Source: Sinohyriopsis cumingii
Taxonomy: Eukaryota; Mollusca; Bivalvia; Unionida; Unionidae
Assembly: GCA_028554795.2 (NCBI GenBank)
Contig: CM068842.1
Span: 22,602,590 to 22,666,589 of the forward strand
Reading direction: 5' to 3'
DNA length: 64,000 bases
The translations under genes and the position numbers were made by a program. Under the pieces are notes generated by a model, which did not search any database, was not told where the DNA came from, and worked only from the letters and a program-made list of their open reading frames with translations. Numbering within the stretch: the stretch's first letter is position 1; every line of letters starts with the position of its first letter. Shown here one piece after another: positions 50,736 through 59,376 of this stretch.

Positions 50736-52180
50736 TTGTTATCCTGACAAATTTAACTCGAGGATCAAGACGTCGGCGTTGAAGACCTTGTCGCCAGTAC
50801 CCGTGCCTCCGAAATGATCTTATCGTATCCCGCTGATACGTTTTTGCCAGAAACGGGGTTGCATTTCGCAGTCTATTCTTGTAACCCCATCACATCAAAA
50901 ATACGCTTCGACACGTAATCGAACTTGATAAATGTCATGAGACCAGCAAGTGGAACACGCGTGACTAGGTTAATCCAATGACAAAATTGATCTCGTTTTG
51001 TCACTGTCTGGTTAAAACGTTTGAGCTTATTTCTGATATGATTTTACTGATTGTATCGCTGCGTAGGCCTCTGATGGCCATAACATCTTCTCCTCCACTG
51101 GACATCTTCGTGCACAACCTGATCCTCCTTCTCCTCCAAAAAATCATCTCCGGAATATACTTCAGATCCTACTAGCCATCGCCACAGCCTCATCAAAACA
51201 TTTCAAAATATCATGTAGAGCGTCTTTGACGTTTACATCCAGCCCGGTCGAGGCTGATGACCATAGCCACTGCCATGGCCGTAGCTCTGACGACTCAGAG
51301 CGAAGTTTCCTGAAACGAAGATGCCTGATCCATTGCTTAAACTGCAACTAAACGTCTAACGCACACAGTAATACAGAACCAACATAGATCTGACCACCCC
51401 CCACCCCCCATGGTTTAGAACTCCCATGATTTTCTTATTAGAAGACCATGGATTTTATACGTTTGGTACAGAACACACATTTGTTTTACATTAACAAATA
51501 CAATGGATTTCATACGTTTGGTCCAGAATCCCCATCTCACGTCTCTCCAATCACCACATACCTGGTATGGTCCAGAAAACCCATATATATCATCACCTCA
51601 TAGGTCAGCTAGTCCTGAACCCCACATCGTATAAGATAACACGGGTCTACTACCTTTGGTGTAGAAGCCCCATTTTATATACTACTTATATTTGTCTTGT
51701 ATATTTCATAAGAGGAGTCTTGCCCACCAGTATTTGGTAAGAAGTGCCTATCATCTAAGATCTATTTAAATCATCTAAAATCTATGTACATTTTATGAAT
51801 TCTTAAATACTTAATCCGCTATTATTTTATGGACCGATAGAAAGAATGCGCATTTAATCTTTATTATATGTAAAGAATTATCTTAAACCAAACATTAGAA
51901 TTTATACCGGCATTTTTATAAAATAAAGTTTGATTTCATACATTTTAGACACAATACATTCCCTCGTTTAGGAGAAAGATTTCTATGAAATAGATCAATA
52001 AATGAGTTAGAGCTAAAATGTGTTTGGCTTAAGAGGAAACAAATACCCTAAAGTTTCGAAATTATATAGTGGATTAACTAAATCATCGGCAATTTTCGTT
52101 AGGCTTCCCGAGGACGGCTTATATTCGAGATAGGACTATCCATTGGTAAAACTATCAGTAGCCTCTAGAAACATTGTTCC
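50736..52180. other. No gene recognised
   Basis: 50.74-51.35 kb has coding-like composition (for example LPETGLHFAVYSCNPITSK at about 50845) and may be further P3 debris. From 51.36 kb it becomes AT-rich and featureless, with short repeats of gggtttggtccagaa type (around 51460-51600). Confidence 0.45.
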
Positions 52181-52184
52181 CGTA

Positions 52185-52187
52185 TAT

Positions 52188-52278
<91 letters not shown>
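52185..52278. repeat. (TA)n microsatellite
   Basis: About 90 bp of TA, preceded by a few TACATA units. Confidence 0.97.
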
Positions 52279-52279
<1 letters not shown>

Positions 52280-52280
<1 letters not shown>

Positions 52281-53195
52281 ACCATGTCGGCCAGTTCTCA
52301 GCAACGATAGGTCATTTCTGTAAAAACTGGATCACGTGTTATGTTTGTTCAAAAATCCATTTTGTATCAAGAAAGAACAATCGTACTTTAACTAAGGAAA
52401 GTGATATTCAGAAAGTGTACAAAATTACATTTCGACTCGAAAAGCATATGAAAATGTGATTTCAAAATGTCAACCTGAAGACCCACCACATGACCTTGAA
52501 CCGGTAACCCAGAAAATCCGATTTTACTACGATATTTTAGAATCATACAAATAAATAAATTATATAAAAGATGTTAATCTATACCTTAAAACAATACTGC
52601 ATTTTAATTCAAGTTTCCAATTTTGCAAGAAGTTGTTCCACACGTACAAAGTCGTCTGTTACCCAATATGTCAACTTGCTGCTAGAACATAAATTCTCAA
52701 GAAAATTCACCGACTTAAAGTCTGTTTCTAAATTCTTCAGTAATGTTTCCCCATCAGCAAGACGTTGTAAACACATTACATCCTATTCATTGTTGTTTCT
52801 CTTCCACATAATAGCCTTTTTCTTTTAACAAAATGTTGAACTTTACTTTTTTACAAGATCGGTTTAGTTTGCTTAATATCTCTTGCCATTTATTGGCATT
52901 ATTACGTTGAATTTTGTAAAACTAGCTATAATGCTGGCCTAATTACTCGACTGAACCACCGACAGATACAATCCAAAGTAATGAATTTCATTTATATAGC
53001 CCGATGGATAAACATTACATCTTTTCAAAGCTATGCGCAGAATAGGCCGACATATCGCGAGTCAGGAAAACACGGAGGTGGTATCCCTGTGTCCAAATAT
53101 TAATATTATTTTGAACAGAATATTCTGGTGACAATTGCCTCTTTTCAAATTGCAAGCATTTCTGTAATTTATTTTCGTCAGTCAGTCGAATTCGG
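52280..53195. other. Gene-free stretch
   Basis: Nothing recognised. Confidence 0.5.
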
Positions 53196-53259
53196 TACAC
53201 ACACACACACACACACACACGCATGCATGCATACATACATACATACATACATACATACA

Positions 53260-53290
<31 letters not shown>
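53196..53290. repeat. (CA)n/(CATA)n microsatellite
   Basis: Compound CA, GCAT and ACAT array. Confidence 0.96.
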
Positions 53291-53294
<4 letters not shown>

Positions 53295-53508
53295 GCATGT
53301 GTGTTACATGAATGTGAGAAATGCATGTTCAGACTGCGATTTGGTATTGATATATCTCTTCCATCTTCCACGCAAAGACTTTCTCATTCACATCCTTTAT
53401 CTCAAACAATAAGTATCAGCAATACGAAACATTAAATTCACAGTCAATACAAAACCAAGGTGTCACTCTCAAGAATGCTGTCTCATTACACCAACATGTC
53501 ATGAACAG

Positions 53509-53748
53509 CAGCAGAGAGACAGAGCCCACCAACTATTCCGTCCAACAGAACCCTCTATCGAGAACACTCTTGATAGAGGGTCTTATTTCACAAAATAAAC
53601 CCTCTATTCAGAAAACTATGATAAATAAGCCTTCTGTGCTGACTAGAAGAGTTATTTCATGAAAAATAACTAACTATAAAAATACTTCTTGACTCCGGGG
53701 GGGTGGGGGGTAGACGAAACACTTGGTGGCCTAGTCTCTCTGCTGCTA
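53509..53748. repeat. 240-bp segment bounded by inverted repeats
   Basis: AGCAGCAGAGAGAC (53509-53522) and its exact complement GTCTCTCTGCTGCT (53735-53748) face each other. Similarity continues inward for about 13 more bases (about 9 matching). Inside is a hairpin with a 9-bp stem, CCCTCTATC and GATAGAGGG. It lies 55 bp before the first gene of copy A. It could be a small MITE-like insertion, or rearranged termini of the virus-like element, since Polinton ends are known to begin with AG. Confidence 0.6.
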
Positions 53749-53803
53749 GAAATGTAAATATTCTAGGATTTCTGTTGTGAATTAAAAATTTAAGTTAACA
53801 ATA

Positions 53804-54259
53804 ATGGCCAACATTGGAGAAGCACATTCCGCTAGACTAGCTCGAGAGCGACTAGAAGCAATAAAAAAATTTCTTCCTGTGAGAGATTCTGTAAGAGAAA
53901 AATTACAAGCGCGGCAGCAAGCACAAATTGAATTTGCAACAGGTGCAGAAGAATTATTTAAACCCGTTACAATAGCTACTGAAAAAGCTGCGGTGGTCAC
54001 TGAAAGAGCTTTACTGGGAGATCCAGGTGATATAACAAAACCGGGTATTCTTCCAGTGCTAAAACAAACCGCTGAGCCGACTGAAAAGATTGCTAGAAGA
54101 ACCAAACAAACAAAAAAGATTTTACGAGAGCTTCCAACTGATATAGCTGTAGCTCAGCCTCTACCCACCGCTGAAGAAGGTACTGAAGTCGCCAAAGCTG
54201 CTGCGCCCAAAGCAGCAAGGGAAATTGTTTTGCGATTGGGCAATTCACGTGGCACATAG
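53804..54259 (+). CDS. Coiled-coil Polinton structural-type protein, C-terminally altered
   Basis: 151 residues from ATG (MANIGEAHSARLARERLEAI). Residues 8-60 form a long amphipathic helix with the conserved-looking core SVREKLQARQQAQ then ELFKPVT. Residues 85-115 are a second helix rich in Lys/Thr (TEKIARRTKQTKK). An Ala-rich tail follows. No membrane segment. Similar coiled-coil proteins precede capsid genes in Polintons; their role is unproven. Copy B has a longer, different C-terminus, whereas here the frame ends (LRLGNSRGT) where capsid sequence starts in another frame. The C-terminus is therefore probably created by a deletion joining this gene to the capsid gene. Confidence 0.7.
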   Translation: MANIGEAHSARLARERLEAIKKFLPVRDSVREKLQARQQAQIEFATGAEELFKPVTIATEKAAVVTERALLGDPGDITKPGILPVLKQTAEPTEKIARRTKQTKKILRELPTDIAVAQPLPTAEEGTEVAKAAAPKAAREIVLRLGNSRGT

Positions 54260-54768
54260 CATCACAGCAAGGAGTGTCAGCACCACGACATATTTTCGTT
54301 GCACTCCAGGCTAATGCGAGAGTAAATTCACAATTACGAAGTCATATGATATTTGACAAACTTAATGTCTCTGAAGTTTCGCTGCGAATAAACGGGCATC
54401 AAGAACCATCCGAAGACATATTGATAAGTTTTGAAAACAATCAAGTCGCACGTGCGTATCATCGTCTGATGACATTTATGGGACGTGATCAAAATATTGA
54501 TACCGGGTTGCAGATATCACAGTTGGATTTCACAACGCTGTATCCGATTTATTACTTTTCGCTGGAACATCTTGATTTAACCAGACAATCTGTCGTTGAT
54601 ATACACTTCAAGGCTACCGTGGGTGAGTTTCCCGCTGGTGTTGCAAGTCCACCTGTAGTTCCTGCTGGTTTTAGAGCGATCGCTGTCATACTCTCCGATA
54701 AAGCAATGCTACTTGAAGGTGTTGGTGGACGAATGAGAGTCATCGATGCCCAGGTGGAAAATATGTAA
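54235..54768 (+). pseudogene. Major capsid protein (double jelly roll), C-terminal half only
   Basis: The frame is open without an ATG. Recognisable sequence begins QFTWHIASQQGV (54241), then APRHIFVALQANARV, FDKLNVSEVSLRINGHQE, a NNQVARAYHRLMTFMG block, LDFTTLYPIYYFSLEHLDL and RAIAVILSDKAMLLEG. It ends at a stop at 54766. This is the pattern of the second jelly roll of Polinton major capsid proteins, whose full length is usually several hundred residues. Only about 175 residues remain. The N-terminal jelly roll is missing and the join to the upstream gene is out of frame. The only in-frame early initiator is GTG at 54274. Non-functional as a full capsid protein unless the other half is supplied elsewhere. 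Confidence 0.78.
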
Positions 54769-54819
54769 CATTGCTAGCAGCAACGTGTAAACAATTAGAT
54801 CAATCTCGTATTAAATAAA

Positions 54820-55224
54820 CTGTCATACAGTCATGTTAATGTCACTCTGACTCCTGGTCAGGTGAAGAAATTACAATCGAAAAACGCGAGCACATGTGGG
54901 ACAGCGATAACACTAAAACACGATCAGCTAATGGGTGGTCCAAACAAACTGTCATTAACTAAAACCCAACTAAAACATTTCAATAAAGCAAAGCAAGCAA
55001 CGACTGGAACTCAGCTTGATTTCTCTCCAGCCGCGGTCAAAGATATGGTTAAAACCGGAGGTATATTTCCTCTTCTCGCCGCGATACCAGCACTGATAGC
55101 TGCTGCTGCTCCCGCAGTCGCAAAAGCCGCCGCGTTAGGGGCTGTTGGAACAGCTGCTGGAATGGCATTAAAGAAAGCCACAGGGAAAGGATACAAAAAA
55201 AGGGGACTCGCGGATCAGGACTAA
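54820..55224 (+). CDS. pX-like small virion protein
   Basis: 134 residues if read from CTG at 54820. That codon aligns with the ATG at 38986 in copy B; the first in-frame alternative is GTG at 54862. Domains: repeated Thr/Leu blocks VNVTLTPGQVKKLQ and LSLTKTQLKHFNKAK (residues 9-65), a basic linker, then a hydrophobic Ala-rich segment (FPLLAAIPALIAAAAPAVAK, about residues 83-102) and a Lys-rich tail. The layout recalls adenovirus core and membrane-active minor proteins. The family motif GLRLPGT lies in the -1 frame after an A7 run (about 55194-55200), whereas the zero frame stops at GLADQD. So the natural C-terminus needs a frame change. Directly precedes the protease. Confidence 0.72.
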   Translation: MSYSHVNVTLTPGQVKKLQSKNASTCGTAITLKHDQLMGGPNKLSLTKTQLKHFNKAKQATTGTQLDFSPAAVKDMVKTGGIFPLLAAIPALIAAAAPAVAKAAALGAVGTAAGMALKKATGKGYKKRGLADQD

Positions 55225-55246
55225 GACTCCCAGGAACTCAGCCATC

Positions 55247-55693
55247 ATGGTACCCAAAAAGGTTTTAAGTGTTTTCACACCGATGTCAAATTTTGATTTG
55301 CTTGATGCTGTTAAACAATTGCGTATAAAGAACTTCAGAGGCGTCTTTATGCGAGATCAATTACCAGCACGACCGAATAATCCAGAAACCGGAATTATTA
55401 ATCTTGATAACAGCGATGGTCCAGGAACTCACTGGGTTGCTTACGCGATCGATCCACGTGGAATTATCTATTTTGATTCGTACGGGCTAGCACCGCCAAT
55501 TAAGTTTCTTCGATATACAAAAAACATCCCCCTGACAGGGGCGAAAGTTTGGTATTCAACGTTACCAACACAAACACTAACCGATCCTCCGATATGTGGC
55601 CGTGAAGTATTAAATGTTCTTGATGCGATCTCGAAATCAGCGAATTCTCCTCACAAAGTCGTGCATGAATACACTTTGAAATCACAGATGTGA
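55247..55693 (+). CDS. Adenain-like cysteine protease
   Basis: 148 residues, with the size and fold pattern of adenovirus-type maturation proteases (C5/Ulp1 clan CE). Catalytic triad by position: His62 in GTHWVAYAIDP, Asp77 in IYFDSYG, Cys117 in PPICGREVLNVL. Gln109 in PTQTLTD is the likely oxyanion residue. The family cleaves virion precursor proteins during maturation. The frame is intact with a clean ATG and no breaks. It lies between the pX-like and fibre genes, the same order as in copy B. The best preserved gene of the element. Initiation at Met13 (SNFDLLDAV) is also possible, as copy B begins MSNYDLID. Confidence 0.92.
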   Translation: MVPKKVLSVFTPMSNFDLLDAVKQLRIKNFRGVFMRDQLPARPNNPETGIINLDNSDGPGTHWVAYAIDPRGIIYFDSYGLAPPIKFLRYTKNIPLTGAKVWYSTLPTQTLTDPPICGREVLNVLDAISKSANSPHKVVHEYTLKSQM

Positions 55694-55728
55694 TTTCCAA
55701 ATTTAAACAACCCCATAACTAATAATGG

Positions 55729-56835
55729 TTGATATTTACAGAAGATCAAGCAGAACAAAGGAAGAAAAAAAAAGATATCGATTTATCAAAGTATGCGACC
55801 AAAGATGAAATTGATAATCTTTTAAATCTGACCGGGATAGACCCAGATGAGGTTGTAATTTTTCAAGATCGACATGGCAAGCTAAAAACCAGTAACATTA
55901 AGTGGAATGACATAATTCGCAGGGTTATTGGAGCTACCACGGACAACATCGTTGTATTCACTGACAGCGGCAGAATCAGAGATTCGTCAATATCAATTGC
56001 AGCTCTCCGAGATGATATGCAAAAACTTGCACTAGCCCGTGTAGCGAAGTCCGGTGATACAATGACAGGTAAACTCAGCATGAACGGTAACAAAATAACC
56101 GTTTTAAGAGATCCAACATCCCCGGAAGATGCCGCAAACAAACAATATGTAGACACCGTTGACAGTAAACTAACCACGTTGCGGGCAGAGTATGATGTCC
56201 ACGTGAGCGCGTTTACAAGACTTCGAAGAAACTTCGTAAAAACTGATGAGGCCGTGGATAAGTTCTTTGGAACTCCTCCAGTCATCGACATGAAACTTTC
56301 TGAAATCAAACAAAAACTTACTGGTAACACCAGCGACGTCCACGCGATTAATACCCGGTTAGGTGTAGTCAGAACAGATAAAAGTTTTTCAGATCAAATC
56401 GCGTTGATACAAAATAGCATTGACACGATCAAACAAACACAGCAGGATATCGTATCGGGTATTCCTGAGATCGTTAACAAAACCAGTTTGATTAAAGTCC
56501 CCACTGGAGTTACCCCCGGGCATATTACCAACATAGTATACACGGTATCATCTGGATTCGCAACATGGTCCAAACAAAATAATACTATCAAATATACAGC
56601 AACAGCCACTGGCGTGTATAGACTGTCTGTATTCAGTGCCGCTAAGTTTGAAATCTTCACAACATATCCCTGCAGACATTCCACCGATAAGTATTCCGGG
56701 GTTGTGACTATCATACTAAACAAGGAAACCGAAGAAACATTTATACTGGAAGCCGCAGACAAGAAATTAACCGCAACATCCTACTGGTGGTGTTTGGAAT
56801 TTGTAGCTGAAACGCCTCAATTGGTTACCGCGTAA
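55729..56835 (+). CDS. Trimeric fibre (attachment-type) protein
   Basis: About 368 residues. Residues 108-141 contain GDTMTGKLSMNGNKITVL and PTSPEDAANKQYVD, the repeat typical of phage tail fibres and of fibres of some eukaryotic adenovirus-like elements. Residues 142-260 are predicted coiled coil (long charged helices). Residues 265-368 are beta-rich with aromatic residues, a likely receptor-binding head. The reading frame has no ATG at its 5' end. An ATG at 55725 (MVDIYRRSSRTKEE), whose style matches copy B, is in another frame and is separated by an A9 run (55756-55764). This is a homopolymer indel, or an assembly error. Followed by the hydrophobic protein gene. Confidence 0.8.
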   Translation: MIFTEDQAEQRKKKKDIDLSKYATKDEIDNLLNLTGIDPDEVVIFQDRHGKLKTSNIKWNDIIRRVIGATTDNIVVFTDSGRIRDSSISIAALRDDMQKLALARVAKSGDTMTGKLSMNGNKITVLRDPTSPEDAANKQYVDTVDSKLTTLRAEYDVHVSAFTRLRRNFVKTDEAVDKFFGTPPVIDMKLSEIKQKLTGNTSDVHAINTRLGVVRTDKSFSDQIALIQNSIDTIKQTQQDIVSGIPEIVNKTSLIKVPTGVTPGHITNIVYTVSSGFATWSKQNNTIKYTATATGVYRLSVFSAAKFEIFTTYPCRHSTDKYSGVVTIILNKETEETFILEAADKKLTATSYWWCLEFVAETPQLVTA

Positions 56836-56844
56836 AATAATAAA

Positions 56845-57835
56845 ATGACAGAGTCATTAAACACTCAACAATACAGATACGATCAAGTACGTGAATACCA
56901 GTCAGAGTTAAAAATATATCATCAACAAGTGCATGGCAAAAGTAAAAAAATATAAACGTCGAGTAACCGTGTTAGATGTGTTAGTGTATTCTGTTTCTGC
57001 GGTTGTTGCATCAACCGGAGTAGTATTATCAGCGTTGACTCCGGTTACAGCAGCAGTCTCTGCTACCATTGCTGTCTCAACGACAACTACAGTTGCCGGA
57101 GTTGCTAGTATTATCGCGAAAAAAATATCATCTTGCGCTGGTAACAAACTCCGCGAATACACAACCAAGTTAGAACTTACTCAGCGGTGTTATTCAAAAC
57201 TTTCTAACGCATTATCGGAATCCGTTGCTGACAGCGATATATCCACGGCGGAGTTCACCGAGCTCACCAGGATATATGAGGATTTAAAAACATCACTGAT
57301 AAATAATGACAGAACCACTTTGCTCGACATAGCCGCAAATACAGCTCCGGTAAAAACATCAATGATAACAATATCTTCGACGCAACCAGAGTTTAATATT
57401 AATTTTCCAACTGCAATTCCAGTAAAAGAAATCGCGTTGGCACAATTACGAGTATATCACAGTTGGCCCAACATCAGGTCGACATCATTTCACGGACAGT
57501 TGCCAGATAATTCATTTGTATTTTCGTATCAGAATAAACCTGACGGTACCCCCGACTGGAACGTTGTCACGTTACCAACAGGGTCTTATCAGATAGAAGA
57601 AATCAACAAAGAAATACAGCGTCAAATGAAGCGTATCACGGGAAAAGAAGCAAAAATATCAATAACCGCCCACGAGCCAACGTTGTCAACGATCATCGAA
57701 GTCGCTTCACCGGGTTACGCCGTAGACATTTATAACAGTTCAATCAGAACAGTATTAGGATGGCCTAAAAATCCACCACCGACACCACCGATACCACCTG
57801 AACCTAAAAAGTCTGATTATATCACTGACGCGTAG
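56845..57835 (+). pseudogene. Hydrophobic protein fused to penton N-terminal half
   Basis: An ATG at 56845 starts MTESLNTQQYRYDQVREYQS, conserved in copy B, but its frame closes after about 36 codons. The main frame (from ATG 56933, 300 codons) starts MAKVKKYKRRVTVLDVLVYS. Residues 14-62 are a long hydrophobic, Thr/Ala-rich segment; 63-125 helical; 145-255 a jelly roll (FNINFPTAIPVKEIALAQLR, YHSWPNIRS, PTGSYQIEEIN, VLGWPKN); 275-292 Pro-rich. In copy B the hydrophobic and penton parts are separate genes (stop at 41230, ATG at 41425). Here a small deletion near 57310 joined them in frame. Ends at TAG 57833-57835, but the frame continues open beyond. Confidence 0.7.
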
Positions 57836-58726
57836 TCATATCATGGAATTACACCGTCATACAAAGAACATCTGGATGCTATAAAAGGTGCAACGTTGGG
57901 TAACTTGATTAACTTCTATGAAGATGGCAGCGATATTGTGTGGGTTTTTGTTCATACAGCAGATGAAGGACTTAATATTCGTCTAAGCGAAATTACTGAA
58001 TATTTTAAAATTATTAATCAATTACATAAAACACAACTAGCGCATCTACGGCAACGCTTCCAAGAACATCTTGGAAATGTATACATTTCCGATATAAGTT
58101 CACGCAGCGAAATTATTAAACAAATTGAGATATTAAATCAGATTGCCGCAGATATGGAATATATTAACCAGCGAGCAATTCAAACAGTAATTGACAGTAA
58201 ACCCGGTGATAAACAAAGATTTCTAAATAAGTACTCGCTGAAAGAAGCTGAACTACCGAATTTTAAATTACCAGGATACGTTTCCCCGGTCATCTTGAGA
58301 AAATTTATCATTGATGTCATCGATGAATACTTCGATGACATACTTGACCAGTACAAGCGAATATTACCACCGCCAACTATCCTCAGATATGACAATTCCA
58401 CAGCGAGCGATGGCAGACATATTTCTCCGGGAATCGTAAATATCACTGATGTCGTCGCGGTCTATCTTGTGTGTGACGCAATCGATGGCAGTTACAACAT
58501 AGACACAACAATATCAAATCAAGCCCAGCAAGGGTTTATATTATATTCATTTACTCCTAAAGAACCACCTGGGTTTTTGATTGTACAAGAGCCAATCAAT
58601 CCAGTATTTCTGCAGTGTTTAAATCCAATGCTGACAAGGATAAATTTTAAAGTCACTGACCAACAGGGTAGACTTTTGGACCTGAGAAATGAAACTATTA
58701 GCATTAATTTGCTGGTAAAATCCTGA
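57836..58726 (+). pseudogene. Penton-type minor capsid protein, C-terminal half
   Basis: Same frame as the preceding gene, separated only by the TAG at 57833-57835. No ATG until late (the longest start-like codon is TTG 57896), so this is the second half of one protein. Residues counted from 57896: 1-180 form a largely helical insertion (LHKTQLAHLRQRFQEHLG, VIDEYFDDILDQYKRILPP). Residues 180-276 are beta-rich strands VNITDVVAVYLVCDAIDGSY, FTPKEPPGFLIVQE, NPVFLQCLN and RLLDLRNETISINLLVKS, typical of the end of Polinton penton proteins. The insertion between the jelly-roll halves is unusually long. Ends with TGA directly followed by a hairpin. Confidence 0.7.
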
Positions 58727-58741
58727 AAAATCTTCGATTTT
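58727..58741. terminator. Hairpin after the penton stop codon
   Basis: AAAATC-TTC-GATTTT, a perfect 6-bp stem starting at the base after TGA. Confidence 0.5.
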
Positions 58742-58753
58742 CAAAGGACTTTC

Positions 58754-58770
58754 AAATCGTGAAACGATTT
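58754..58770. terminator. Second hairpin in the same intergenic gap
   Basis: AAATCGT-GAA-ACGATTT, a perfect 7-bp stem with GAA loop, 30 bp before the next ATG. Confidence 0.5.
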
Positions 58771-58796
58771 TCAATTAATAATATCATATCATAATA

Positions 58797-59078
58797 ATGT
58801 CCCAAAAATCTTCGACTTACAAGAAATGCAAAGCGTTTCCGAGAAATTCGAAGAATTACCAGAAGTATGATGACGATGATGAAAATGTCTCTGACAGTGA
58901 AACACAAAGTGTTTCCACTTACGGTGATTTTATTGTTAGGGACAGTGAAACACAAAGTGTTTCCACTGACAGTGACGACAGTGATTTTATTGTTAGTGAC
59001 AGTGATGATGACTCTGTCATTAATGACTCCGTCATCACCATCAATGATAGCACTGTCACAATAAATTATATTAAATGA
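58797..59078 (+). CDS. Small acidic Ser/Asp-rich protein, function unknown
   Basis: 93 residues from ATG. A basic N-terminal third (MSQKSSTYKKCKAFPRNSKN) is followed by a highly acidic region made of an internal repeat: DSETQSVST occurs twice with GDFIV or DFIVSD around it. The repeat is also exact at DNA level and each copy contains a hairpin (58899-58915 and 58947-58963). No domain recognised. Low-complexity acidic proteins of DNA viruses can act as transcription or histone-interaction factors, but nothing here proves that. Absent from copy B. Confidence 0.5.
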   Translation: MSQKSSTYKKCKAFPRNSKNYQKYDDDDENVSDSETQSVSTYGDFIVRDSETQSVSTDSDDSDFIVSDSDDDSVINDSVITINDSTVTINYIK

Positions 59079-59094
59079 TAAAAAAAAATATAGC

Positions 59095-59376
59095 ATGTAT
59101 CAGCACGTGAAATGTTTCATATACGACAAACAAACACTTGAAGAATATATCAAAAAGTTATTCAGCGGAGCGTCGTCGATTTCATCAATGATGAAATTAG
59201 GTGAAGTTAAAATAGTTATTGATAAATACGGTAATGATGATTTTTTACTGACAGAATCACAGTTGAAACAACTACAAGAAAATCATATCATAGCGATCAC
59301 ATGTTTTCCAGACCAAATCATGAATTATGCTCACACGTGTATTTCACGGGATCATCTTGATAAGATATTACAGTGA
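59095..59376 (+). CDS. Unknown 93-residue protein
   Basis: ATG MYQHVKCFIYDKQTLEEYIK, followed by a helix-strand pattern (VKIVIDKYGNDDFLLTE, SQLKQLQENHIIAITCF) and a Cys/His-containing C-terminus (YAHTCISRDHLDKIL). No family recognised. Compact, mixed alpha/beta in appearance. A perfect 8-bp hairpin (ATTTCATC-AAT-GATGAAAT, 59179-59197) lies inside the coding sequence, encoding SSISSMMKL. The stop codon is followed at once by two hairpins. Absent from copy B. Confidence 0.5.
   Translation: MYQHVKCFIYDKQTLEEYIKKLFSGASSISSMMKLGEVKIVIDKYGNDDFLLTESQLKQLQENHIIAITCFPDQIMNYAHTCISRDHLDKILQ

Noticed and set aside
55721-55770. Conserved programmed frameshift at the fibre start in both copies
   Set aside because: Both copies have the ATG segment out of frame with the rest, but the offset differs (one base forward in copy A, two in copy B), so independent indels are more likely.
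55863-56762. Long minus-strand frames (155 and 122 codons) inside the fibre gene
   Set aside because: Antisense shadows of the fibre gene, with hydrophobic low-complexity readings.
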